A stretch of 17,790 bases of DNA from Stramenopiles sp. TOSAG23-2 (Eukaryota > Sar). The notes beneath the pieces were generated by a model, which searched no databases, was not told the origin of the DNA, and saw nothing but the letters and a program-made list of their open reading frames with translations. Every line of letters begins with the position of its first letter. Within the stretch, counting starts at the first letter, position 1. The stretch spans positions 1 through 17,790 of the forward strand of contig LT649626.1 in assembly GCA_900128395.1 (NCBI GenBank). The letters run 5' to 3'. Positions 7,668 to 16,233 of this stretch are shown piece by piece. The translations under genes were made by a program, and so were the position numbers.

Positions 7668-8694
7668 CAAAATTTATATAGTAATTAACGAAAAAAATAA
7701 AATAAATATTATTATATATATATATATATATATGTAATATTTGACTGATTGATATATCACACTTTTCCTGAATTATATCTATCTCTATCTAGATACAATC
7801 TTAAACAATGTATATATATATATTATCTTTAGTTCTCCTGAAGAAGAACAACAAACAACAACAAGGCCGATGGATCAATTCTATTTATTTATTAATAATA
7901 ACGTTGTATTTTTTGTGTCCGTCGTGATGATTGGCCTTTTTTTCTATTTTAACGGCAGCAGAGGGATTTCGGATCAATGATAATCGGTGCTAGTATATAT
8001 ATTAAGGTATTTTGAATCTTCTCGCCCATCGTAGTAGTATTCACCTGCTAGCTGGTTATCGAAACATCTTGGGCCATTTCGCCTATAAGCGTAACTTTCT
8101 GTAGTCTTATCTTTACTATAGACATAGCAAAGGAAAGATAAATTTTATATTTGTTAGTAGTGCTGTTATGATGCTAACAAGTATAAGAAAGTGGGAACAG
8201 TCCGAGATGTTTCGAGTTTCGAGATCTAATTTATATATATAGCATTACTTAGAATACACCAAGTAGACGAATACCAATTATTGTCATGTAAATAATATAC
8301 AGTAGTGGTGAGTGATGGTATGCACCTTGTAGCTAATGTTCATACTGTAATAGCATTATATAGCATCAAGGAAAAATTTCTGAAATCGCATTCCTTAGCA
8401 TTCCTACTTTTTAAAATTGGAATCTTAGTATACAAATATATATAGTTAATATATTTTTAAAAAAGTATTATTGTATAGATGTATTTATGAAATAAGTTAT
8501 AGTTAGATAGATAAACATGATGACTTATAAATTATATGGTACTCACCAGAAAAAAATCAAAAAACGTTTTACAATCTCAAAAAAGTATTTATAATTCAAA
8601 ATTAATAAAAATAATTAAATATATAATAAATAATAGGCTATTCTTTTTTTTTTTTCTTTTCGTATTTCTTCTAATAATAATAATAATACAAAAT
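7668..8694. promoter_or_regulatory. Long divergent spacer with GC-elevated middle
   Basis: About 1 kb between the WW/PLAC8 (-) and reductase (+) genes. The flanks are TA-rich (TA tract 7713-7733; another near 7810-7822). A TATCTATCTCTATCTAGATA stretch at 7778-7797 reads TAGATA on the minus gene's sense strand, and TAGATAGATA at 8504-8513 faces the plus gene. The middle (about 7920-8220) is visibly richer in G/C and holds inverted repeats (8060-8069 with 8205-8214; 8151-8157 with 8174-8180). TAGCATT occurs at 8240, 8351 and 8396. No convincing ORF; a small RNA gene is possible but not shown. Confidence 0.45.
7713..7733. repeat. TA dinucleotide tract
   Basis: About ten TA units roughly 75-95 bp upstream of the WW/PLAC8 start codon. 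Confidence 0.9.
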
Positions 8695-9678
8695 ATGGCA
8701 ACATTTAATATTCCACATTTAGATAATGTCATATTTTATTTAGGTTGTTTTATGTTATTTAAAATTTGTGTATATTTATTATCTGTAATAGCACGTGTAT
8801 TGTATGCAGGGCCAAATATGAAAAAAAGATACCCAGAGAACGCATACGCTGTCATCACTGGCGGCAACCGGGGCATTGGGAAAGGATATGCTGAACAATT
8901 TGCAAAACAAGGATTAAATTTACTTTTAATAGCACGTACTTTAAAAAGTACAGATCCAAAAAAAAAAGGTGAAACTTTAATGGATGCGAAAGAAGAACTG
9001 GAAAAAAAATATAATGTGGATGTTCGTGTCCATCAAGCTGACATTGGGGTGTGGGATAAAAACACTTGGAGTGATATTACAGAGCAATTGCGCGATCTTA
9101 ATGTTGCCGTTCTTGTGAACAATGCAGGCATTTCATATGAAAGTGCAATGTATTTCACAGAAGTTGATACGAACCGTATCGATGTGTTGATTGGATTAAA
9201 TGTTATGGCATTAACACGTATGACACGTATTGTTTTGGATCAATGGGAGGAAAATAATGAAAAAGGTGATATTATTAATGTCACTTCATATGCTGGTGTA
9301 GGTCCTGCTGGGGATCCATTATATGCTGTATATAGTGGTACAAAAGCATATGTTAACTTTTTCTCACGTTCATTGCATTATGAATTGAAAAGTAAAGGTA
9401 TAAATGTTGAATGCCATGTACCACACTTTGTTACATCACGTATGTCCAGAATACGACGTGCAAATATTATGGTACCATCTGAAAAAACTTGGGCAAAAGC
9501 TGCTGTGCAAAATATTGGTCGTCCATTTGCTGGGCCATTAATAACACCATATTGGTTCCATGCGTTTTGTGAATTCTTAATTGATGCATTACCAAATATG
9601 TTTATTGTGAATTATTTATTATCACATCATCATGCTGTTAGGAAACATTACTTGAAAAAAAAACAAAAGAAAAATTAA
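8695..9678 (+). CDS. HSD17B12: Very-long-chain 3-ketoacyl-CoA reductase (KCR/HSD17B12-like SDR)
   Basis: 327 residues from the ATG at 8695. An upstream in-frame ATG (8536) would add 53 low-complexity residues with a Phe/Ile run and has T at -3; the internal ATG has A at -3 and gives nearly the usual length of the family (about 310). One N-terminal membrane helix (about 10-36) precedes the Rossmann fold. Cofactor motif TGGNRGIG is at 55-62, NNAG at 142-145, active-site Ser198, and Tyr213-x3-Lys217. The C-terminus KKKQKKN fits a KxKxx ER-retrieval signal. The family reduces 3-ketoacyl-CoA with NADPH, the second step of microsomal fatty-acid elongation. The catalytic set is complete, so it should be active. 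A steroid dehydrogenase role is an alternative, but the elongase role is the more general one. It converges on the DNRLRE gene. Confidence 0.9.
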   Translation: MATFNIPHLDNVIFYLGCFMLFKICVYLLSVIARVLYAGPNMKKRYPENAYAVITGGNRGIGKGYAEQFAKQGLNLLLIARTLKSTDPKKKGETLMDAKEELEKKYNVDVRVHQADIGVWDKNTWSDITEQLRDLNVAVLVNNAGISYESAMYFTEVDTNRIDVLIGLNVMALTRMTRIVLDQWEENNEKGDIINVTSYAGVGPAGDPLYAVYSGTKAYVNFFSRSLHYELKSKGINVECHVPHFVTSRMSRIRRANIMVPSEKTWAKAAVQNIGRPFAGPLITPYWFHAFCEFLIDALPNMFIVNYLLSHHHAVRKHYLKKKQKKN

Positions 9679-9958
9679 AAAATTCTACAAGGTGACAGAG
9701 AGTAAAGCGAGGAGAAGAGGAGAGATTTCTAAGAAGTGTAGGGTGTAGGCCACAGTATTTTACAAATGGCGAGATCTCGTAAAATACGAAAAAATGTACA
9801 CACACAGTGTGTACCAATGTGATGTGTGTAGTAAAACACATATTTTTTAATTTTATCACAAAAATTATTAAATTATTTTTAGTAAAAAATTATTTTTTTT
9901 TATTTTTTCGTCAATCAGTAACTATCATACGGACATTACTCCCCTCTCAAATAATTTC
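9679..9958. terminator. Convergent 3' spacer with two hairpins
   Basis: 280 bp between stop codons. A GA-rich tract (9695-9727) follows the reductase stop. Then come two inverted repeats in series: GTATTTTAC (9755-9763) with GTAAAATAC (9779-9787), its loop holding the palindrome CGAGATCTCG; and GTACACAC (9796-9803) with GTGTGTAC (9807-9814), loop of three. CCCCTCTC at 9941-9948 reads GA-rich on the other gene's sense strand. Both hairpins would form in RNA from either strand. A termination or 3'-processing role is inferred from position. Confidence 0.45.
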
Positions 9959-11413
9959 TTATATCGGTTGTTTAAAATCTTGTTGTGTCATATTATCAAT
10001 ATTCTCAACAAGGCTAGATTTTTGTTCTTTCTTTGTTCTCTCTATAAATACAGATTCGTATGCATCTGATTTGTCACCATGGCATGATAAAGACAATCTT
10101 GGCCTTTCATTGGCATCAGGATCTAAAAAGCTAACAAATGATGCTTGATCTTCATCATTTGGAGGTGGGAAAAACATCATTCCAAAATTCTCTTTTGGAT
10201 TTGTGACCCATTCTCGTAACCATTGCGTAATGTCTAGATCTGCCCATTGTGATTTTGCAGCTGGGGTGACTACTTTACAATTCGTAATTGGGCCATCAAA
10301 TGCTGGTACAGTTGAAAATGTTACCTCTTTGACGTTCCATTTACGTATTATCTTACATACATGAAGATGTTGAAGTTTTGCAGTTGCATTGACAGCGTCC
10401 GTCCATGTATCCAACACTTTCAATCGCAAAATAGCTCGTTTAATCAAACCACCTTCCATGGTCTTCTCCATAATTTTTTTCATCAAAACTTTCATCAATA
10501 TCCGTTGTTCAGAAATAGTCGTATTTCCTGTAGTCTCATTGGTAAATGTTTGTTGAATAGTAGAAAATGATGCGCCTGGAGTTTGATAGTCGTCTTCTTC
10601 TTTCCCGCTTTTTACTTCTACACCTAATGTATTCGCAGCATTTAGCGATATTACAAAAGGGGATTGACGGTGTTTTCCATGCGCCTTACAGCTCCAACGC
10701 GATGCATCTAAATGTTTCTTGCTATGACTTAACCAAGCATCTCTAACACTAACACGGCAATATGCTCTTTTGCTCGACATTTTGTACGATTCATGGGTAA
10801 ATATCCATTTTGCATCTTTTGCAATACTAGAACGTGGTCCCCATGGTAACACCCCGTTGTCACCTTCCTCAACAGCATATGGCCATTTGCTATCATCAAA
10901 ACTTGAATTTTTCCATTGGTCTATTTCATATGGGGTTGACAAATTGCTTTTACATTTCCATGTACCACTTGAGACTAATGATGGCCCGAACGAACCGATC
11001 AGGCCCATTCGTGCATTTTCACCGCCTTTAATTTCTACTGCAAACGTTTTCGTAGTAGGTGGAACTCTAAATCTGTATGTATCTTTAGCAGTTTCCCACC
11101 AATCTCCTCTTCCTACAAATTCTCCATCCGCAAACAATTTAAAGTGGCTATCTGCAGCAACTGCAACTCTTGCACGATGAAAGATATACGGTATTTCCTT
11201 TGCATCGCAATTGACTTTTTTCACCATATCTGCTAAAAAAGTATCTGCCTCACTTGATTCCCCATCATCACCTTCTTTAGTTTTTGATGAATCTTTTTCT
11301 TCCTTTGGCTCTATCGATTTAACATTTGTTGCTGCTGTTGCATATGCATTCAATACAAACGATGATGCAATGATGATACATACGATCAAAGTGAATAAAC
11401 TGAATTTATTCAT
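9959..11413 (-). CDS. Secreted DNRLRE-domain protein
   Basis: 484 residues, ATG with A at -3. Signal peptide about 1-25 (hydrophobic LFTLIVCIIIASSFVLNA, then YATAA). A charged Ser/Glu/Lys linker (30-58) follows. Residues about 75-225 look like a galactose-binding-like jelly roll (FKLFADGEFVGRGDWWETA; W-K-N-S-S-F-D-D-S-K-W; paired Cys). Residues about 228-445 match the DNRLRE pattern: repeated ILRLKVLDTWTDAVNATAKL strand, WADLDITQWLREWVTNPKEN, then FGMMFFPPPND and ASFVSFLDPDANERPRLSLS. DNRLRE modules sit in secreted and cell-wall proteins, often with carbohydrate-binding roles. No catalytic residues are evident and there is no obvious C-terminal membrane anchor, so a secreted or wall-bound adhesive or lectin-like role is likely but inferred. 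Possible N-glycosylation sites occur (NSS, NET, NTT, NAT). Confidence 0.8.
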   Translation of the reverse strand: MNKFSLFTLIVCIIIASSFVLNAYATAATNVKSIEPKEEKDSSKTKEGDDGESSEADTFLADMVKKVNCDAKEIPYIFHRARVAVAADSHFKLFADGEFVGRGDWWETAKDTYRFRVPPTTKTFAVEIKGGENARMGLIGSFGPSLVSSGTWKCKSNLSTPYEIDQWKNSSFDDSKWPYAVEEGDNGVLPWGPRSSIAKDAKWIFTHESYKMSSKRAYCRVSVRDAWLSHSKKHLDASRWSCKAHGKHRQSPFVISLNAANTLGVEVKSGKEEDDYQTPGASFSTIQQTFTNETTGNTTISEQRILMKVLMKKIMEKTMEGGLIKRAILRLKVLDTWTDAVNATAKLQHLHVCKIIRKWNVKEVTFSTVPAFDGPITNCKVVTPAAKSQWADLDITQWLREWVTNPKENFGMMFFPPPNDEDQASFVSFLDPDANERPRLSLSCHGDKSDAYESVFIERTKKEQKSSLVENIDNMTQQDFKQPI

Positions 11414-11418
11414 TTTAT

Positions 11419-11454
11419 ATATCTATATCAATATCTATATCAATATCTATATAT
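11419..11454 (-). repeat. 12-bp tandem repeat before the DNRLRE gene
   Basis: Three units of ATATCTATATCA, the third partial, ending a few bases before the start codon. On the gene's sense strand it reads TGATATAGATAT. It probably lies in the 5' UTR or core promoter. Confidence 0.85.
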
Positions 11455-11648
11455 ATACCAGACACTGCTGTTGTCTCTTTCTGTGTAATTCATAAATCTA
11501 TCGTAATGTTTCATCTCACAGATTTTATGTGAATAAATGACATATTTCCACTCCGGGCCCTCTTTTTTTAATGCATTTGAGAGGCATTTGGAGAGGTTGA
11601 TCACTTCATTTCTTTCTTTTTACTGATATTTACTTGTTAAAACCCGGG

Positions 11649-11896
11649 TATGGGAATAGCAGGTAATTTAATGCTGTGTGTATGCTATTGGGACGTACTT
11701 AACATTAGTAACACTATCAATTTCTACTCCTATCAAAATTGGTTCCCTATTAATTTATTCTACTTGTTATAGCATATACACAGCATTAAATTATAACACC
11801 TACTATTCCCATGTAAACAAATTCATTCGTATACTCCACTACTCCAAATCGTATAGCATATACACAGCATTAAATTATAACACCTGCTATTCCCAT
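11649..11896. repeat. Foldback element: three 40-44 bp repeats
   Basis: Three copies of one sequence: 11649-11688 in forward orientation, 11769-11812 and 11853-11896 in reverse. The two reverse copies differ at one base. The forward copy differs by one substitution and a 5-bp gap. Outer copies are inverted, so the 248-bp block could fold into a long hairpin. No clear target-site duplication at the edges and no coding capacity. It resembles a small non-autonomous foldback/MITE-like element or a structured regulatory block. Confidence 0.7.
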
Positions 11897-12332
11897 ACTA
11901 AATCACCCCGGTGAAAATTTCGAGTATTTATCCGTGTCTCATTTACTTTACTACTATGTGTGTTGTGTGTTATGAACTAAAATGAAATGTAAATCTAGTA
12001 AAATCCGATGATGTGATGGAAAATCGTGCGATCGGCCCCTTTGCTGTGTGAGCGGTGATTGCAATCTTGATCTGTGATTTTCTGTGATTTTTTGATGAAA
12101 TTCATGTGTGTGTTTATTAAATTTATACCTGCTGGCCTGTCCTATAATAGCTCTACTGTACTCTGTAGCATTGTGACAAAACGCTTCTTGTGCTTATGCT
12201 GTGTACTAATAACAATGTTGAAAAGTTGAGGACATTGGATGGACACATCCGTTATAAATTATTATAGAAAATATATTTATCATTTTATAGACATAAATGT
12301 ACATACACAACGAAACATACTACTGTACCATC

Positions 12333-12356
12333 TATATATATATATATATATATATA
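12333..12356. repeat. TA dinucleotide tract
   Basis: Twelve TA units about 110-130 bp upstream of the LRR gene's start codon. Confidence 0.9.
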
Positions 12357-12464
12357 AAAGTAAAAATCAACAAGAGTAGTAGTAGTTTACCATATCATAT
12401 ATACATATACATATATATATATTAATTGATAAAGATATAGTATAATATCTAAAAGAATAAAATC

Positions 12465-13592
12465 ATGGATGAAGTATATAATGTATGGAGATATGAAAGT
12501 AATGAAGAATTATATACAAATGACAATGAAACGACAATAACTGCTGCTGCACCACAAGTAAGTGGGAAAAAATTTCGACAAGATTATCTTGATATTGTTC
12601 GTAGTATACCTGGTTTAGGCATACATCCAAGTATCATACCACGTATTAAGAAAATATCTGAAATCAAAACAGAAGATGAATCAAATCCAATGGCATTATT
12701 TGATATAGATGGTTTCGCTGCAGATCAAACAATATTAAAATGTAATGGTACTATGATGGATTCTACAACATTATTAACATTATTAGTCGTGTTGCGTAAA
12801 TATGGTAACATCAATACTTTGAATTTATCAGATTCAGGATTAACTAGCAAATCAATTGAAATATTAGCAAAATATTTACCAGAAACATCCATTACAAGTT
12901 TAATATTGGATTACAATATTAATATACAAGATAGTTGTATGGAAGTAATTGCATCGAAAAATAATAGTAAACTTCAATCTATTTCACTTCGAGGTTGTAA
13001 GATAAATGATGAATGTATTTCAAAATTAGTAGAAGTATTATGGATAAATGGTTTATTAATTGAATTAAATTTATTTGATAACAAAATTACGGATTTAGGT
13101 GGACTATTATTAGCAAAAATGTTACGATACAATCATAGTATATCAAAATTATTTTTAGGCAATAATCAAATGTCTTCATCTACCGTTTTAAAATTTGCAC
13201 AAGCGGTCTCGGTTGAGTATGGGCCAATTAGTTCAAAAGAAAAAGAAGAAAGGGCCAAAGTAGCTCAAATTCAAGCCGATAATCCAGTTGCTGGAGGTGG
13301 TGGTGGTGGTAAAAAAAAAGGTAAAAAAGGTGGAGATAGTGCAGGTCCATTACGTGTTGATGAAATGGATGAAGAAACAAATATATGTAAAGGAAATGAT
13401 AAGTTAAAGTTTTTGGATTTATCATTTAATGGTCCAGTCAATGATGCAAGTAATATAAAGGATTATTTTTCAAATGAATTTACAAAATTTTGTGAATCAT
13501 TTTGTTTATTGGATCTATCAAATTGTAATGGAATTGATGATGATCTATTGAAAATTATCTCTAATAAAATCAATGGTGTAGTAGAAGAATAA
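12465..13592 (+). CDS. Leucine-rich-repeat protein, possibly cilium-associated
   Basis: 375 residues, ATG with A at -3, TAA stop. An acidic N-terminus (1-35) precedes RNI-type leucine-rich repeats of about 27 residues: INTLNLSDSGLTSKSIEIL (116-134), ITSLILDYNINIQDSCMEV (143-161), LQSISLRGCKINDECISKL (170-188), LIELNLFDNKITDLGGLLL (198-216) and ISKLFLGNNQMSSSTVLKF (226-244). A Gly6-KKKGKKGG insert (277-290) separates them from a further repeat, LKFLDLSFNG (314-323), and a short end. There is no signal peptide or membrane helix. The Lys/Gly insert breaking an LRR array, and repeats of this type, recall cilium-associated LRR proteins such as LRRC71, but that is a tentative match. LRRs bind proteins; no enzyme domain is present. 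It diverges from the DNRLRE gene and converges on the SPFH gene. Confidence 0.82.
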   Translation: MDEVYNVWRYESNEELYTNDNETTITAAAPQVSGKKFRQDYLDIVRSIPGLGIHPSIIPRIKKISEIKTEDESNPMALFDIDGFAADQTILKCNGTMMDSTTLLTLLVVLRKYGNINTLNLSDSGLTSKSIEILAKYLPETSITSLILDYNINIQDSCMEVIASKNNSKLQSISLRGCKINDECISKLVEVLWINGLLIELNLFDNKITDLGGLLLAKMLRYNHSISKLFLGNNQMSSSTVLKFAQAVSVEYGPISSKEKEERAKVAQIQADNPVAGGGGGGKKKGKKGGDSAGPLRVDEMDEETNICKGNDKLKFLDLSFNGPVNDASNIKDYFSNEFTKFCESFCLLDLSNCNGIDDDLLKIISNKINGVVEE

Positions 13593-13941
13593 ATTTTTAT
13601 AAAAGAGGAACCGGACGCAAGAGAAAAAAATGGGGAAAAAAAGGAAAACACTTGCTTGGAGAAAAAGACATTTTGACAAAAAATGCAATGTGTGTGTTTA
13701 ATATCTTTGGAGATTTTTATAAAATATAAGAGAAAAGACAGGGTGTTAAACGATTTCGTAAAAAATTTACACGCGAGATCGTACAAAAGTATTTTTTTGT
13801 GTTAAAAAATAAAATAATAAAAAAATATTAATTTTAAAAAATATTAAAAAAAGGAATCATGAACATGACTGCATTTTTTAAAATGAAAAGTTCGTAAATT
13901 TTTGATTTGACACACACTGTAAAAACTCTCTAAAATCTTTT
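13593..13941. other. Convergent 3' spacer
   Basis: 349 bp between the LRR and SPFH stop codons. Purine-rich stretches follow the LRR stop (13601-13650 and 13657-13669). TTCGTAAA occurs at 13755-13762 and 13891-13898. CTCTCT lies next to the SPFH stop (13926-13931). TGTGTG and ACACAC words are also present. No coding ORF seen. Confidence 0.45.
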
Positions 13942-15174
13942 TTACACGTTAACACCTTCTAAGACTAATGGGACTTTCTTGTAATCTAAAAAGAAATCCA
14001 TATTTTTCATCTTTTTATGCGTGTTTATCCACATGTATTGTAATATTTCTGTATTATTGAAGGATGCTGAATTGCGCAAGGCTAAATACATTTCCAGCTC
14101 AGCTGCATACGTTTCAGCCATTACAGCATTCTCAGCTTCTGCTAACTTTCGTATTTTAATAGCATCTGCTTCTGCTTTTAATTTCAAAACTGTTGCTTTT
14201 CTTTTTGCCTCTAAAATGTTTGTTTCGCACTCAATATTAACAACCGTTTGGTTGTTTTGTAATTTCGTAATGTCAATTATTCGTTGCTGTTTTGCCAAAG
14301 CTAATCGTCTATTAAATTTAATAGCATCTAAATCTCTTTCCCTTTTCGCAATTTGGTACTTAATATTTGCAGCTGTTTTCGCTGCTGTTAAATCACCTAC
14401 CTGGTTAAACGATGCAGTTGATACAGCTTTATCTGCATTAATTATAATTTCTTTTCTTGCAGCATTTAAATCAATTACTGCTTTAGCTTTCATGTTTTTT
14501 TGATTTGCCAATTGCAGCACTCTATCTTCCTCTTTTAGTTGTTGCTCTAATTTGATATTTTCGATTTCTTGTATCCATCCTTGAAATACCGATGCAACTT
14601 GTACATGAAACAAGTGCAAAGACCTAACATTCATAGCTAAAGGTGTTAGCGTTCTATTTAACTCCTGTAACATTTCATCTCTAATTATCACTCTCTTGGG
14701 AGATAGAAAATCTAATGCTTCAAACTTTGAACTCGTTCGGTGCAATGCACTCAACGCTGCAATGTTGATCTCCTGCTCAAACTCTCGTCCCAACAGCTGA
14801 TATAAATCGACGAGTTTATCTGGATTTATTTGATATTCAAAATCTAAATCCATTGTAACTTTTAAACCTTCTCTTGACCGGACACCTAATGTCGGTCCAT
14901 CAATACTAGGATCGTTTCCATGTGATAAGCGCATACGTTTATGTTGCTTAGGAAAACACATGAACTGGTATGCTTGTGCCATAAAATACGTACCCGGTTC
15001 TCCGTTCTTCCATATTTCATTATCAACCTCTTGCGTTATTGTATTATACCTTATACAATATTCTAACTCAGATACATATTTAAACGAAGCTGCAAACAAT
15101 GATATAAATATAATAAACCATATCACACTACAACAAACACAGCATCCTTTTAGCTTATCTTTTAATTCTCCCAT
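13942..15174 (-). CDS. Membrane-anchored SPFH/Band-7 protein
   Basis: 410 residues from the ATG at 15174-15172 (A at -3); the longer frame begins with TTG. A Cys-rich start, K-G-CC-V-CC (11-15), leads straight into one membrane helix (about 16-33). The SPFH/Band-7 domain covers about 34-210 (GEPGTYFMAQAYQFMCFPKQ; VRSREGLKVTMDLDFEYQI; MNVRSLHLFHVQVASVFQGW). A long Ala/Lys/Glu-rich helix (about 212-365, ending near EADAIKIRKLAEAENAVMAE) is typical of stomatin/flotillin/prohibitin C-terminal coils. The family oligomerises into ring or cage scaffolds on membranes. The Cys cluster would be a candidate for S-acylation, as in stomatins, by inference. Which subfamily and which membrane cannot be told. 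It converges on the LRR gene and diverges from PACRG. Confidence 0.85.
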   Translation of the reverse strand: MGELKDKLKGCCVCCSVIWFIIFISLFAASFKYVSELEYCIRYNTITQEVDNEIWKNGEPGTYFMAQAYQFMCFPKQHKRMRLSHGNDPSIDGPTLGVRSREGLKVTMDLDFEYQINPDKLVDLYQLLGREFEQEINIAALSALHRTSSKFEALDFLSPKRVIIRDEMLQELNRTLTPLAMNVRSLHLFHVQVASVFQGWIQEIENIKLEQQLKEEDRVLQLANQKNMKAKAVIDLNAARKEIIINADKAVSTASFNQVGDLTAAKTAANIKYQIAKRERDLDAIKFNRRLALAKQQRIIDITKLQNNQTVVNIECETNILEAKRKATVLKLKAEADAIKIRKLAEAENAVMAETYAAELEMYLALRNSASFNNTEILQYMWINTHKKMKNMDFFLDYKKVPLVLEGVNV

Positions 15175-15950
15175 TTTTAATATAGTATACACAAAGGTGA
15201 CTGCAGACAAATTTTCAAACTATCCGTAAGGATGACTGAAGCATTTATATGCTTATAGAAATAAATTGTATTCGTGCTGTTACAACTATTATATATTATC
15301 AGAGAGGATATTATATACAGTATTATGTTTTAACAGCAACAAAAAAAGATGAATGGTATATTATTCCCATAATAATAATATAAAAGGTTTGATATTTGTA
15401 TAGTATTCAATGCTATATTATATAGCTCTCCTCTTTTGCTATTATTATAATTATTCTTTTTTTTTTAAATTTTGTATTTTAATTTGGTATTATGGATCCA
15501 TTCTGGCATTCTTGGCATTTAATACACTAAAAATATCTCAATGCAACCTGGCAACCAAGTCGTCTACTAAGTTAGCTGGTTAGCATAAAAGTAGAAATTG
15601 GATAGTTTCTGGGAATAAAGTCTGGAAAGGAAAACAATGATGTAGCGTTTTGCAACTACCACCTGTTCAATTTCGTAAAATAACCTTAAGATTAAATTTA
15701 GCACAACATTAGCATTTAAATCTTGTAGCTGCGCGTTTCTTTTTTTTATAGAAATTTTGGGACATTTTCACACATAAAGTAGCCTCATCATACGTGCATA
15801 CTAATACTGGCATACCAGCATTAGCATACGTCGTTTGCGTTTCGAGTCGGAGGCGGAAGAGAGATGGAAGAAGTCCACTAGATACCACCAAAACTTTTCC
15901 CTCTGTGCAACGCTATTATATTTTCTTTTGATGATGTTTTCATAGCGGTT

Positions 15951-15970
15951 CATACCAGCATACCAGCATA
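15951..15970. repeat. CATACCAGC short repeats
   Basis: CATACCAGCATACCAGCATA here, with a single CATACCAGCA 140 bp to the left (15811-15820). Small local repeat of unknown role. Confidence 0.6.
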
Positions 15971-16212
15971 CTCTATATACATGTATTGTAAATATTATAT
16001 TTAGCCGAAATAATAAAAAATAGTTCTGTTAAACTTCATCACCTTGGTGGATAATTCATTAGCAGGTGAATATAACTAGAAAAAAACGCAGGCGGAGTAT
16101 CTATGGATAAATTGTTGTTGTTGCACGATTTTATTTTACAATTACACTGCATAGTATTACTGCATAAGTACCAGGTACAGTATAGAACATAAACACATAA
16201 ATAAATATATAC

Positions 16213-16233
16213 ATATATATATATATATATATA
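16213..16233. repeat. AT dinucleotide tract
   Basis: About ten AT units, 105-125 bp upstream of the PACRG start codon. Confidence 0.9.

Larger units (their letters stand above)
11455..12464. promoter_or_regulatory. Long divergent spacer with foldback repeats
   Basis: About 1 kb between the DNRLRE (-) and LRR (+) genes. It contains the foldback repeat set (11649-11896) described separately, a GC-elevated stretch roughly 11540-12220, TAGCATT at 12166-12172, a long TA tract (12333-12356) and a TA-rich leader immediately before the LRR start. ORFs here are short and mostly translations of the repeats. Promoter elements are presumed in the AT-rich ends. Confidence 0.45.

Noticed and set aside
9807-10148. 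113-codon plus-strand frame antisense to the DNRLRE gene
   Set aside because: It reads spacer and then the opposite strand of a well-supported gene; no recognisable domain.
11678-11914. 78-codon plus-strand ORF
   Set aside because: It is largely the translation of the two reversed foldback copies, as shown by its repeated YSIYTALNYNT segments.
14021-14503. 160-codon plus-strand ORF antisense to the SPFH coil
   Set aside because: Its Ala/Ser/Phe-rich composition is what the opposite strand of an Ala/Lys/Glu coiled coil produces; the SPFH frame is far better supported.
15837-15857. tRNA B-box-like GTTTCGAGTC
   Set aside because: Flanking bases do not form a T-arm or acceptor stem, and no A box lies at the right distance.
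15709-15891. 60-codon minus-strand frame between SPFH and PACRG
   Set aside because: It starts at TTG and matches no family that I recognise; the ATG within it would leave a very short peptide.
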